Notes: a model not told the origin generated them from the sequence alone. 6,304 nt of DNA from an uncultured Solobacterium sp. (GCA_905235315.1 CAJOLG010000188.1:1-6304), one strand, 5' to 3'. Counted from the stretch's first letter, positions 1 to 6,177 are shown. Numbers and translations: made by a program.

Positions 1-147
1 ATACTGCCTGAGAGACTACATGTCCTGTCTCAGGAAGGCTGATGGCACAGCCATATCTTGCACTGCGACCTACCAGAAATGGACTGGTCAGCCAATAAAA
101 TTGGCAGGTAGCAAGAATCCCCTGCCTTTAGGCATGGGGAGTGTCAA
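1..147 (+). mobile_element. Right end of an IS200/IS605-type (TnpB-associated) element, partial
   Basis: This is the terminal part of an insertion sequence whose body lies left of the window. It is a chain of hairpins: 7-13 with 28-34 (CCTGAGA/TCTCAGG), 37-41 with 48-52, 72-76 with 84-88, 91-96 with 100-105 (GCCAAT/ATTGGC), and 119-126 with 131-139 around a TTTA loop with one bulged T. It finishes GGGGAGTGTCAA. A subterminal hairpin followed by TCAA is typical of this family, where a Y1 transposase recognises end hairpins in single-stranded DNA and leaves no terminal inverted repeats or target duplication; IS608, for example, has a TCAA right cleavage site. The ending mirrors the left end seen near 6178 (TGACATACTCCC), so both window edges appear to carry related elements in the same orientation. 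No transposase or tnpB coding sequence is visible here. Confidence 0.75.
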
Positions 148-165
148 GCAATGGTATTGAATCTG
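1..165 (+). ncRNA. Putative TnpB omega-RNA (reRNA) 3' scaffold plus guide
   Basis: In IS200/IS605 elements carrying tnpB, the right end is transcribed as an omega-RNA. Its hairpin scaffold ends at the element boundary and the adjoining host DNA serves as the guide. The nested hairpins over 7-139 fit such a scaffold, including a possible long-range pairing of CTACC 70-74 with GGTAG 107-111 that competes with the 72-76/84-88 stem, as a pseudoknot would. If so, the guide would start at about 148 (GCAATGGTATTGAATC). The scaffold's 5' part and any tnpB gene are outside the window, so this is an inference from structure and family knowledge; the element could also be a tnpB-less remnant. Confidence 0.5.
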
Positions 166-203
166 TTCCTTAATATGCCGCATGATGCCCCGGATCGAAA
201 AAA

Positions 204-223
204 CACATCCTGTTCCGGATGTG
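204..223. promoter_or_regulatory. Perfect 7-bp inverted repeat next to the exporter promoter
   Basis: CACATCC (204-210) and GGATGTG (217-223) form a perfect 7-bp stem with a 6-nt loop. Six A residues (198-203) precede it on the plus strand, so read on the minus strand it is a hairpin followed by six T, the form of an intrinsic terminator. On the plus strand the following tract is only CTTTG. It sits 2 nt upstream of the TTGACA -35 box, so it could be a regulator's operator or a leftover terminator from a gene displaced by the insertion sequence. The sequence alone does not decide. Confidence 0.5.
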
Positions 224-225
224 CT

Positions 226-255
226 TTGACAAACCCCATAAAATACATCGATAAT
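226..255 (+). promoter_or_regulatory. Sigma-A-type promoter of the ABC exporter operon
   Basis: A perfect -35 box TTGACA (226-231) is followed after 18 nt by GATAAT (250-255), five of six matches to the -10 consensus. Transcription would start near 262, giving a leader of about 46 nt before the first exporter gene. It is the only strong promoter seen upstream of the operon and it lies entirely outside the insertion sequence. Confidence 0.7.
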
Positions 256-308
256 TTTCCTGTGAACAGTACATGGAATAAACCAAAATACAGGCGGGAG
301 ACAGAGGG

Positions 309-2063
309 ATGAAACTGATCTTCCGGTATATGAAGAAATACGGAGGCGCCGTGATTCTGGTGCTCTTCATCAAGCTGATCGCCACAATGTCAGAGCTGCT
401 CTTACCGTATATTCTTGAATATATCATTGATGACATCGTTCCCCGGAATGATCTGAAGCGGGTGATTTTCTGGGGCGTGATGATGTTTGCGGTAGCCTTC
501 CTCTGCCGCACCTTTAACGTGATTGCCAATACCAGGGCAATTCACAATGCGCATCAGATCAGTTATGAAGTGCGCCAGAGTCTCTTTGAAAAGACCATGA
601 ATCTGACCGGGGAACAGTTTGATGCGTTTTCCCTTCCTTCCCTGATTTCAAGAATGACCAGTGACAGCTATAATGTGCAGTCTGCCGTGCAGCAGTTTCA
701 GACCCTGTGCGTAAGAGCTCCGATTCTTCTGATCGGAGGTATCGGGGTAGCCATGTTAATGGACCGGCAGCTTGCGATGATCATGGTCGGCATCATGCCG
801 CTGCTGGTTCTGATCATTCTTTTTATCTCTTCCCGCGGGATTCCGATGTATGCCAATGTGCAGGCAAAGCTGGACACGGTTGTGCGCATCATGCGGGAGA
901 ATATTACCGGTATCCGGGTAGTCAAAGCCCTCAGTAAGGAAGACTATGAGATCCGCCGCTTCAAAAAGGCCAATGAAGAGATGAAGCAGATGGATGTCAA
1001 AGCCGCAACGATCATGGCAATTCCGTCTCCGCTGATGCAGATGTGCCTGAATATGGGGTTAACCCTGGTGGTGCTCATCGGAGCTTCAAGAGTCAATCAG
1101 GGAGTAATGAAGCCGGGAGTGATCCTTGCCTTCCTGACCTATTTCAATATGATCGCCATGGGCGTGATGGGCCTGAACCGTATTTTTATGACCCTGTCCA
1201 AGGCAAGCGCCAGTGCCGACCGGATTGATGAAGTATTACAGTCGGAGAACCGGGAGCTGCTTACGGAAGCGGTTCATGACACCGTTGAAAGTGAAGAAGC
1301 GGTGCGCTTTGACCATGTGAGCTTCTCCTACGGCGAAGGGAGTGACAACGCCGAAGACTTTGCGGGGGAAACCCGGCAGAATGCCCTGGATGATATCAGT
1401 TTTGTGCTGAAAAAAGGAGAGAGCCTGGGAATCATCGGGCCGACCGGCTCCGGCAAGACCACGATCGTCAATCTGATGATGCGCTTCTATGATGCGGATA
1501 CCGGCCTGGTTTCGGTTGACGGGCGGCCGGTCAGTACCTACGGAAGAAAAGAACTGCGCGGGAAATTCGGCACCGTGTTTCAGAATGACATGATCTTCCA
1601 GGATACCCTGGAGGAAAACATTATCTTCGGCCGGGAGATGACGGCCGACGATATAACCCTGGCGGTAAAGAGCGCCATGGCGGATGAATTCATTGACTCT
1701 CTGTCAGAAGGACTGAATTATGAAGCGGCGATCAAGGGCGCCAATCTTTCCGGCGGGCAGAAACAGCGGATCCTGGTATCCCGTGCCCTGGCCGCAAAAC
1801 CGGAGATCCTGATTCTGGATGACAGCTCCTCTGCCCTTGACTACAAAACGGATGCGGCAATGCGCAAAGCGATTCGTGAGAATTATCCGGATGCCACGCT
1901 GGTAATGATAGCCCAGCGGGTGAGCAGTGTCATGAATATGACCAATATCCTTGTGCTTGATAACGGAAGATGTATCGGCTTCGGCACGCATGAAGAGCTG
2001 ATGGAGCACTGTGCGCCGTATCGGGATATCTGTGAAATTCAGATGGGAGCCATGCAGGAATGA
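309..2063 (+). CDS. ABC exporter half-transporter, degenerate-site subunit (BmrC/TM287-like)
   Basis: This is a half-size type IV (B-family multidrug) ABC exporter of 584 aa. Residues 1 to about 300 form the six-helix transmembrane domain, with hydrophobic stretches near 13-40, 53-75, 137-175 and 245-290. The nucleotide-binding domain follows: A-loop tyrosine Y341, Walker A GPTGSGKT at 377-384, Q-loop Q425, canonical signature LSGGQ at 480-484, Walker B ending at D504. The catalytic Glu position is Asp (D505) and the H-loop His is Gln (Q536, IAQR). These two changes mark the degenerate-site half of heterodimeric exporters such as TM287/288 and BmrCD. Start ATG 309 has GGGAG at 296-300, 8 nt upstream. 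The next gene starts 23 nt after the stop and is the natural partner. The likely role is ATP-driven export of a drug, lipid or peptide; the substrate cannot be read from the sequence. Residues about 343-357 add an acidic insertion between the A-loop and the rest of the domain. Confidence 0.93.
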   Translation: MKLIFRYMKKYGGAVILVLFIKLIATMSELLLPYILEYIIDDIVPRNDLKRVIFWGVMMFAVAFLCRTFNVIANTRAIHNAHQISYEVRQSLFEKTMNLTGEQFDAFSLPSLISRMTSDSYNVQSAVQQFQTLCVRAPILLIGGIGVAMLMDRQLAMIMVGIMPLLVLIILFISSRGIPMYANVQAKLDTVVRIMRENITGIRVVKALSKEDYEIRRFKKANEEMKQMDVKAATIMAIPSPLMQMCLNMGLTLVVLIGASRVNQGVMKPGVILAFLTYFNMIAMGVMGLNRIFMTLSKASASADRIDEVLQSENRELLTEAVHDTVESEEAVRFDHVSFSYGEGSDNAEDFAGETRQNALDDISFVLKKGESLGIIGPTGSGKTTIVNLMMRFYDADTGLVSVDGRPVSTYGRKELRGKFGTVFQNDMIFQDTLEENIIFGREMTADDITLAVKSAMADEFIDSLSEGLNYEAAIKGANLSGGQKQRILVSRALAAKPEILILDDSSSALDYKTDAAMRKAIRENYPDATLVMIAQRVSSVMNMTNILVLDNGRCIGFGTHEELMEHCAPYRDICEIQMGAMQE

Positions 2064-2070
2064 AACAGAA

Positions 2071-2077
2071 AGGAAGG
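2071..2077 (+). promoter_or_regulatory. Ribosome binding site of the second exporter subunit
   Basis: AGGAAGG lies 9 nt before ATG 2087 in the 23-nt gap after the first subunit's stop codon. It fixes the start and shows that the second subunit is translated independently from the same message. Confidence 0.75.
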
Positions 2078-2086
2078 GCCTGAGCT

Positions 2087-3874
2087 ATGCCGGGACGCGG
2101 CGACCGCGGCGGGAAAAAAGAGAGACCGAAGGATACCCGGGGCACCCTGCGCCGGATCCTGCAGTATCTTCTGGAGTATAAATGGGCAGTACTCCTGCTT
2201 TTGGTCTGCTCTCTTTTAAGCAACCTTGGAAACCTGTTGGGCCCCCGCTATGCGGGCAAGGCCATCACAGCTGCGGAAGAAGGGTATAAAGCGGGCATCG
2301 GGAAGATTGACATGGCGCTGGTGCGGCATTACGCACTGATCATGCTGGTGCTGTATGTCGGATCCAATATTCTGAGTTTTCTGATCTCCATCGGTATGGC
2401 ACGCGTCGGGCGGCAGGTTGCGGAGAACATGCGCCGGGATGTCTTTGCCAAGCTGATGCGCATGCCGGTCGGCTATTTTGACAAACATCAGGCCGGAGAT
2501 ATCATCAGCCGCGTATCCTATGACATTGATGTAGTTTCCACCAGTCTTTCCGCCGATGTCATTCAGATTCTCACAAGTCTGATTACCGTGGCGGGAAGCT
2601 TTATCATCATGTGCACAATTTCCATCCCGCTGGTGTTATGCATGCTGTTTACGATACCGGTATCGGTATGGTTCACAAGACGCATGAGCAGGATCACCCG
2701 TCCGCTTTACGCAAAACGCTCGGCAGCCTACGGCACGATGAACGGCTTTGCGGAAGAGATGTTTACCGGACAGAAGACCATTCTTGCCTATGCGCAGGAA
2801 GAGCGCATCTCCGAGAAGTTCGCCTCGATCAACCGCGATGCGGCGGAGGCTTATAAAAACGCCGACGGTATGGGCATGCGCATGGGCCCGACCATCGGGA
2901 TGATCTCCAACTTCGGGCTTGCGGCGATCGGTATGGGAGGCGCACTGCTGTATATGCTGGAGGTAGTATCCCTCGGGCAGATCTCCAGCTTTGTGCTCTA
3001 CAGCCGGAAGTTCTCCGGTCCGATCAACGAGATTTCAAATATCATCAATGAAATCTTCAGTGCATTGGCTGCTGCTGAGCGGGTTTTCCAGCTGCTCGAC
3101 CAGCCGGAAGAATGCAAAGATATTGAAAACGCGGAAGAGCTGAAGGACTGCCGGGGGCATGTGGAGGCAGAGGATGTGAGTTTCGGCTATACGCCGGAGA
3201 AGACCGTGCTGCACCATTTCAACATGGAGGCAAAGAGCGGGGAGACGATTGCGATCGTCGGTACCGGCGCCGGCAAGACTACAATCATTAATCTTCTGAT
3301 GCGGTTCTATGACCCCGTGAGCGGCGTGATCCGTCTGGATGAGAAACCGCAGGTTCAATATACTCTGGAAAGTCTGCGCCGCAATTACGCCATGGTACTG
3401 CAGGATACCTGGCTGTTTCAGGGAACCATCTTTGACAATATTGCCTACGGGAAGGAAGACGCAACGATGGAAGAAGTGGTAAAGGCAGCCAAGGCTGCCC
3501 GCATCCACAACTACATCATGCGTCTGCCCGAGGGATACAACACCGTCATAACGGAAGACGGCGGGAATATTTCAAAAGGGCAGAAACAGTTATTAACCAT
3601 TGCCCGGGCAATGCTGTATAACACGAACATGCTGATTCTGGATGAAGCCACCAGCAACGTCGATACAACAACCGAACGGCAGGTTCAGAAAGCGATTCGC
3701 TCCTTAATGAAGGATAAGACCTGCTTTGTGATTGCCCACCGGCTCAGCACGATTCAGAACGCAGATCACATTCTGGTTGTCGACCACGGCAATGTGGTGG
3801 AACAGGGCACCCACGAAGAGTTAATGCATGCCAAAGGGGCGTACTACCGGATGTACGCAAGCCAGTTTGAATAA
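2087..3874 (+). CDS. ABC exporter half-transporter, consensus-site subunit with a shortened Walker A (BmrD/TM288-like)
   Basis: This is the second half-size exporter subunit, 595 aa. A basic, Gly-rich N-terminus (1-24) precedes a six-helix membrane domain at about 30-335, with hydrophobic runs near 33-50, 82-104, 157-195 and 270-305. The nucleotide-binding domain has A-loop Y368, Q-loop Q439, signature ISKGQ at 495-499 (degenerate relative to LSGGQ), Walker B with D519 and the catalytic glutamate E520, and H-loop H551 in IAHRLST. It supplies the catalytic Glu and His missing from its partner, so it should own the active ATPase site. The Walker A reads V-G-T-G-A-G-K-T (391-398), one residue short of the GPTGAGKT expected; the loss fits deletion of one in-frame codon, probably Pro, near 3263. 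That may cripple ATP binding. The start at 2087 is supported by AGGAAGG at 2071-2077. No clear terminator follows the stop. Confidence 0.93.
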   Translation: MPGRGDRGGKKERPKDTRGTLRRILQYLLEYKWAVLLLLVCSLLSNLGNLLGPRYAGKAITAAEEGYKAGIGKIDMALVRHYALIMLVLYVGSNILSFLISIGMARVGRQVAENMRRDVFAKLMRMPVGYFDKHQAGDIISRVSYDIDVVSTSLSADVIQILTSLITVAGSFIIMCTISIPLVLCMLFTIPVSVWFTRRMSRITRPLYAKRSAAYGTMNGFAEEMFTGQKTILAYAQEERISEKFASINRDAAEAYKNADGMGMRMGPTIGMISNFGLAAIGMGGALLYMLEVVSLGQISSFVLYSRKFSGPINEISNIINEIFSALAAAERVFQLLDQPEECKDIENAEELKDCRGHVEAEDVSFGYTPEKTVLHHFNMEAKSGETIAIVGTGAGKTTIINLLMRFYDPVSGVIRLDEKPQVQYTLESLRRNYAMVLQDTWLFQGTIFDNIAYGKEDATMEEVVKAAKAARIHNYIMRLPEGYNTVITEDGGNISKGQKQLLTIARAMLYNTNMLILDEATSNVDTTTERQVQKAIRSLMKDKTCFVIAHRLSTIQNADHILVVDHGNVVEQGTHEELMHAKGAYYRMYASQFE

Positions 3875-4094
3875 GCAGAACGATGATTCATCGGTCGCTG
3901 TACTGCGGGGTGCAGCTCTTAAAGGGAGAACGAACGGTTCTGTCAGTGATAGGATTCGCAGATATTTCGGGAATGCCGATACGCAGCGGGACCGGAGCCT
4001 TGTCACACCGGAGGATATCATCCGTAAGGACAGCATTGCCTGCGGTGTCTGTCAGGCAGTCTGCCCGGCAGGAGCGATTTATATAAACAGGTGA
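3828..4094 (+). pseudogene. Remnant with a damaged 4Fe-4S ferredoxin-type motif
   Basis: An open frame ending at TGA 4092-4094 carries a single ferredoxin-like motif near its C-terminus, about 4030-4090: K-D-S-I-A-C-G-V-C-Q-A-V-C-P-A-G-A-I. A canonical cluster needs C-x2-C-x2-C-x3-C-P; here the last three cysteines and the proline are present but the first position is Ser (codon AGC, one base from TGC). The only ATG, at 3828, lies 47 nt inside the preceding exporter gene in another frame and has no good ribosome site, so the true 5' end is unknown. The first part of the frame (to about 3960) resembles no family I know. I read it as the tail of a lost iron-sulfur protein, such as a ferredoxin or an oxidoreductase with a ferredoxin domain. 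A small functional protein using three cysteines is possible but less likely. Confidence 0.35.
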
Positions 4095-4170
4095 AAAGAC
4101 ACAGAAGTTCTCTGCCCAGATTTTTATATGTTTATAAATTCTGACAATGGTTATACCGTCCTTGTGCAGG

Positions 4171-5613
4171 TCAGATACCGCGGTATTCGATACAGACCAT
4201 CGTAAGGTCATCAAACTGCTCGGCATTTCCGACAAAATCGTCAACCGAAGCCCGGACGCATTTGAGGGTTTCTTTCGGGCTGACGTTACCCGCGTGGTTT
4301 AAGGCCTCAATCATCCGGTCTGTACCATAAAGTTCGTTATTCAGATTGGTTGCCTCAGGAACACCGTCCGTGTAGACAAAGATTTTATCTCCTTTTTCAA
4401 GCTGGATCTCATAATCTCTGTATCTTGCGCCATCCATACCGCCGAGCACGAACCCGTGTCTGTCTTTTAATAATTCATAGGTTCCGCCGCGGCAGACCGC
4501 AGGATATTCATGGCCGGCATTTGCGCAGGTCATTTTACCGGTGGAGATTTCCAGAATACCGATCCAGGTCGTCACAAACATATCCATCTTATTCTGGGAA
4601 CATAACGCCTCATTGGCTTTCGTCAATACCTCTGCCGCATCGATTCCCATCATCGCAAAGTTCTGTACAACGGTTTTGGAGATCATCATGAACAGTGCCG
4701 CCGGCACGCCCTTTCCGCTGACATCGGCGATTACCACGCCAAGATGATTGTCATCGATCATAAAGAAATCATAGAAGTCACCGCCGACTTCCCTGGCGGG
4801 ATCCATACTTGCATAGATATCGAACTCCCTGCGGTTTGGAAATGCCGGGAATATGGACGGCAGCATGCTTGACTGAATTTCGTTCGCCATATTGAGTTCC
4901 GACTGTGTGGAGGCAAGCTTTCTGCTTTTTTCATTGAAAATGAGGCAGTACACGATAATCAGAGACATCAGAATCATTCCGTAGTTGGACGCATTGCCGA
5001 ATTCTCCGGGTGTCGTCAGGAAATTGAAGAGCGGCAGAAAGATAAATGTCAGTGCAGCAATTTTCTGATTCCGCGGATTATCACTTCGGATGATCAGGAA
5101 CGTTGTAACTACGGCTGCCACATACAGATATATATCTTCGAGGAAAGAGACTGCGGTTGCCTGATATCTTCCGTCAACGCTGACCGTAAACGTAGTCGGG
5201 AAAATGATATTTGAAAATATGACCAGCAGTTCAAATACAAACAGGACAGGCAGGACTTTATTTGCCAGGGCAGTGAGTTTGCCTTTGAATCCAAGCGTGA
5301 CTCTCACATACTGATAGAACAGGGTAATCAGGACAAGATCGATCAGTTTGCTGAGAAGAACGAAAATGAAGTTGATCCAGCCCTGATTGGGAATCCCCGT
5401 CGTGTAATACATGAGGGCATTCACTAAAAACCCTGCACAGGTAAATACATTCAGTGCTCTGAATTCTGTGGCTCCTTCACTTTCCTGCCGCATCGCACCG
5501 TAATAAAGCGCAGCACAGGTAAAGGCTCCCATTACATCCATACCGCAGTCAAACAGGTAATCCTTCATCCGTGCAAAGACTTCATCGATGAAAATGACCC
5601 AGGTGAGGCCCAT
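4171..5613 (-). CDS. Membrane-anchored SpoIIE/RsbU-type PP2C serine phosphatase
   Basis: The protein has 480 aa from ATG 5613. The N-terminal half is an integral membrane region with about seven or eight hydrophobic segments (roughly 1-10, 25-41, 54-72, 80-101, 118-139, 156-176, 185-200, 210-226). A linker helix follows at about 228-255 (with EIQSSMLPS), then a PP2C-type phosphatase domain from about 262 to 477. Metal-binding acidic motifs are visible: VGGDFYD with D279 and D282, ADVSGKG with D297, YTDGVPEA with D416, and FDDLT with D468/D469. In this family such proteins dephosphorylate anti-anti-sigma (STAS) proteins in partner-switching pathways; the membrane part probably senses a signal. 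No STAS protein or anti-sigma kinase lies in the window, so the partner is unknown. The start is doubtful: the frame reads on upstream for 20 codons as a positively charged end and a hydrophobic helix, and ATG 5613 has no ribosome site. Confidence 0.88.
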   Translation of the reverse strand: MGLTWVIFIDEVFARMKDYLFDCGMDVMGAFTCAALYYGAMRQESEGATEFRALNVFTCAGFLVNALMYYTTGIPNQGWINFIFVLLSKLIDLVLITLFYQYVRVTLGFKGKLTALANKVLPVLFVFELLVIFSNIIFPTTFTVSVDGRYQATAVSFLEDIYLYVAAVVTTFLIIRSDNPRNQKIAALTFIFLPLFNFLTTPGEFGNASNYGMILMSLIIVYCLIFNEKSRKLASTQSELNMANEIQSSMLPSIFPAFPNRREFDIYASMDPAREVGGDFYDFFMIDDNHLGVVIADVSGKGVPAALFMMISKTVVQNFAMMGIDAAEVLTKANEALCSQNKMDMFVTTWIGILEISTGKMTCANAGHEYPAVCRGGTYELLKDRHGFVLGGMDGARYRDYEIQLEKGDKIFVYTDGVPEATNLNNELYGTDRMIEALNHAGNVSPKETLKCVRASVDDFVGNAEQFDDLTMVCIEYRGI

Positions 5614-5673
5614 GCAGATGAGTGCTGCGATAACCGTAAATATCAGTCCGCCTACTATTCGTTTGTCTTTTAA
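5614..5673 (-). other. Upstream in-frame extension of the phosphatase without an ordinary start codon
   Basis: From TAA at 5676-5674 the phosphatase frame reads L-K-D-K-R-I-V-G-G-L-I-F-T-V-I-A-A-L-I-C into M5613. The basic KDKR followed by hydrophobic residues completes a first transmembrane helix that would otherwise be cut to about 10 residues, so this stretch probably was, or is, coding. It contains no ATG, GTG or TTG in frame; only ATA, ATC or CTG codons could start. A GTG at 5691 is in frame but blocked by the TAA. AGGCGG at 5652-5647 is the nearest ribosome-site-like sequence. Either a non-canonical start is used or the original start was lost by mutation. Confidence 0.5.
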
Positions 5674-5702
5674 TTATAACGCGTAATTCACTTTCTGTTC
5701 AA
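5673..5702 (-). promoter_or_regulatory. Candidate sigma-A-type promoter of the phosphatase gene
   Basis: On the minus strand TTGAAC (5702-5697) and a perfect TATAAT (5678-5673) are separated by 18 nt. Transcription would start near 5666, giving a leader of about 50 nt to ATG 5613. The -10 box includes the TAA that closes the phosphatase frame upstream, so the transcript could still include codons of the in-frame extension. Confidence 0.5.
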
Positions 5703-5734
5703 AGATATTGATTCGTCAGAATTAACTTTAACAC

Positions 5735-5876
5735 ACTTCTGAAGAAGTCCCGGCATAAGCATTCATGAAGGTGAAAGGATGTGGGGTTTCCTGCTGCCGA
5801 GAACACCAACCCGGACACAAGCGAACCCGTGCCTTTTAATCGGGATACGAGGCTGTTGGCAGCTTCAAACCAGAGA
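5735..5876. other. Structured intergenic stretch, possibly an insertion-sequence or omega-RNA remnant
   Basis: This part of the 378-nt divergent gap holds no convincing gene. It contains ACTTC/GAAGT (5735-5739 with 5744-5748, TGAA loop), GCTGCC/GGCAGC (5793-5798 with 5858-5863) and inner complementary runs such as CCCG/CGGG and CCAAC/GTTGG. Read on the minus strand, the segment around 5790-5770 (AGCAGGAAACCCC, then CCTTT) resembles the last hairpin's first arm in the element at the left window edge (GCAAGAATCCCC, then CCTTT), but the second arm is missing. An 11-bp run AGAACACCAAC at 5800-5810 recurs at 6231-6241 inside the second element. A decayed relative of the flanking elements would explain both; the evidence is weak. 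Confidence 0.3.
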
Positions 5877-5888
5877 GAATACCGAAAA

Positions 5889-5909
5889 ATGTAAACCGGT
5901 GTGTTACAT
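5889..5909. promoter_or_regulatory. Perfect 6-bp dyad upstream of the regulator, possible operator
   Basis: ATGTAA (5889-5894) and TTACAT (5904-5909) form a perfect inverted repeat with a 9-nt spacer. It lies 20 nt before the regulator's weak -35 candidate, in the gap shared with the divergent phosphatase gene. Xre-type regulators often bind such dyads near their own promoter, but nothing here shows binding. Confidence 0.3.
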
Positions 5910-5928
5910 CATGCACATGCTGTTTTCT

Positions 5929-5956
5929 TATACATTTTCATGATCGGATACATAAT
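5929..5956 (+). promoter_or_regulatory. Weak promoter candidate of the Xre-type regulator
   Basis: TATACA (5929-5934, four of six matches) and CATAAT (5951-5956, five of six) are 16 nt apart. Transcription would start near 5963, about 30 nt before the regulator's ATG at 5992. The short spacing and imperfect -35 leave this tentative. Confidence 0.35.
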
Positions 5957-5991
5957 AAAAGCTTCAGAACAGAAAGGAACTGCAGATCGTA

Positions 5992-6177
5992 ATGAACAAT
6001 CTTGGAACAAGAATCGCGGAAAAAAGAAAATCTGTTGGAATGACACAGATCGAATTCGCAGAGAAAATGTATGTCACACGACAGACCGTCAGCCGTTGGA
6101 AAACGGTACCGTATTGCCGGATATCGACAAAATCGCGGAGATCGCATATATCCTTGGGGTGAGCTGTGATTATCTTG
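5992..6177 (+). pseudogene. Xre-family helix-turn-helix regulator, frameshifted and truncated by an insertion sequence
   Basis: The start ATG 5992 follows AGAAAGGA (5971-5978) by 13 nt, a rather long spacing. The first 36 codons give a typical HTH_3 domain: LGTRIAEKRKSVGMTQIEFA, then EKMYVTRQTVSRW. At about 6099 the frame breaks: the expected W-E-N-G-T-V-L-P-D-I-D-K-I-A continues in the frame one base back, as if one G were missing from TGG-GAA. In the original frame translation ends soon afterwards at a TGA (6160-6162). In the shifted frame the domain runs on to I-L-G-V-S-C-D-Y-L-V, the usual end of the domain, and is cut at about 6178 by the left end of an insertion sequence. Related small regulators usually continue with a C-terminal region, absent here. 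It could have controlled its own gene or the divergent phosphatase; it is almost certainly inactive unless the missing G is a sequencing error. Confidence 0.8.

Noticed and set aside
1..147. CRISPR-like repeats or a riboswitch at the left edge
   Set aside because: There are no direct repeats with regular spacing, and the hairpins end in a typical IS200/IS605 right end.
2..160. Open plus-strand frame through the left insertion-sequence end, possibly the C-terminus of TnpB
   Set aside because: It has no zinc-finger CxxC pairs or other TnpB features and covers the structured RNA region; it is more likely a chance open frame.
151..312. Small open frame of 53 codons whose TGA overlaps the exporter's ATG in an ATGA junction
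   Set aside because: It begins 4 nt after the insertion-sequence end, has no ribosome site, contains the promoter within it and resembles no protein family; the overlap is probably chance.
3035..3508. 157-codon open frame on the minus strand inside the second exporter gene
   Set aside because: It is a shadow of a gene with clear ABC motifs in the plus frame; the translation shows no recognisable domain.
3883..4086. 67-codon plus-strand open frame starting at ATG 3883
   Set aside because: The iron-sulfur motif is in a different frame over the same DNA, and this frame has no recognisable motif or good ribosome site.
4095..4170. Possible terminator between the convergent exporter and phosphatase genes
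   Set aside because: Only a 4-bp CAGA/TCTG stem near 4102-4122 with a short T run is visible; it is too weak to call on either strand.
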